Shown in pieces: positions 24,149 through 24,289 of a DNA stretch of 24,289 nt. Under the pieces are notes generated by a model. It ran no database searches. It had not been told where the DNA came from and saw only the letters and a program-made list of their open reading frames with translations. Source of the DNA: JANPJV01 sp031425695 (GTDB lineage Bacteria > Pseudomonadota > Gammaproteobacteria > Xanthomonadales > SZUA-5); NCBI GenBank assembly GCA_031425695.1, contig JANPJV010000322.1, forward strand, positions 1 through 24,289, given 5' to 3'. Position numbers and translations under genes: made by a program. Numbering within the stretch: the stretch's first letter is position 1; every line of letters starts with the position of its first letter.

Positions 24149-24289
24149 GTAAGCGTCCGACACCGACCATATTGAGCTCAGCGGCGCAGTGGGCTAGTTC
24201 ACGGTGTCAAGCTGGTTTTGGTGCCCAGTTCATCGGCATCAAGCTGTCGATATCCCGATTGAGCGTACTGGGTAGCCGCTCGAGCACGT
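24149..24289 (-). mobile_element. Right end of an IS66-family insertion sequence (runs off window)
   Basis: The plus strand at 24149 begins GTAAGCGTCCGACACC; GTAAGCG is the typical terminal inverted-repeat start of IS66 elements. From there to the window edge is the end of a transposase gene read toward this terminus. The boundary coincides with loss of the VapC reading frame. The adjacent GTTGAAGC (24141-24148) is the candidate 8-bp target duplication; the other copy would lie beyond the window. Confidence 0.65.
24207..24289 (-). CDS. IS66-family transposase (TnpC), C-terminal end only
   Basis: Twenty-six codons before a TGA at 24207-24209 encode VLERLPSTL followed by NRDIDSLMPMNWAPKPA. A short LP motif, then an I-D-x-L-x-P-x-x-W ending, is the usual C-terminus of the large IS66 transposase. 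The body of the gene with its catalytic residues is outside the window. The stop lies 58 bases inside the predicted element end. Orientation relative to the terminal repeat fits. Confidence 0.6.
   Translation of the reverse strand, partial: VLERLPSTLNRDIDSLMPMNWAPKPA

Overview
The window is GC-rich chromosomal DNA, most likely from a gammaproteobacterium of the Xanthomonadales (Lysobacterales), perhaps Rhodanobacteraceae-like. The reasons are a class III (PhaC/PhaE) polyhydroxyalkanoate synthase, the tpiA-secG-tRNA-Leu-nuo order, separate nuoC and nuoD genes (fused in Enterobacteria and Pseudomonas), a NuoG without the extra N7 cluster ligands, and GTAG-headed REP-like hairpin repeats of the kind described in Stenotrophomonas. 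The placement is inference; no alignment was run.

Layout. Minus strand, 1-4345: the start of phaC (cut by the window edge), phaE, a repeat-rich spacer, then rpsO-pnp with a recognisable promoter, an intercistronic hairpin and a strong terminator. Plus strand, 4600-6050: tpiA, secG and a tRNA-Leu(GAG). A spacer of about 250 bp full of stem-loops follows. Then comes a complete 14-gene NADH:quinone oxidoreductase (complex I) operon, nuoA to nuoN (6303-21101). Most of its genes overlap or nearly touch; the one clear gap (nuoH-nuoI) holds a REP-like palindrome. Two membrane-protein genes (an acyltransferase-3 family protein and an unrecognised polytopic protein) follow nuoN directly. The last 640 bp is decayed accessory DNA: an unassigned stretch, a frameshifted VapC-like toxin remnant, and the end of an IS66-family element running off the window.

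How the genes work together. NuoE/F/G take electrons from NADH, NuoB/C/D/I pass them to quinone, and NuoA/H/J/K/L/M/N form the proton-pumping membrane arm. Every Fe-S ligand motif expected of a mitochondrial-type complex is present. rpsO-pnp is the classic ribosomal-protein/RNA-decay operon, and phaE-phaC makes the carbon-storage polymer.

The most unusual observation is a small palindromic element found once between genes (1548-1575) and twice inside essential-complex genes: an identical 28-bp copy in nuoG and a diverged copy with compensatory stem changes in nuoL. Both coding copies are in the same reading frame and encode a related A-S-x-(Q/H)-x-x-D-P peptide. This resembles in behaviour, though not in sequence, the protein-coding palindromic elements known from Rickettsia. 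A second hairpin family (GTAG-headed, 1437-1513 and 4354-4444) shows three different base pairs at one stem position. The tRNA-Leu/nuoA spacer contains mutually exclusive hairpins, one followed by a T-run, that look like an attenuator.
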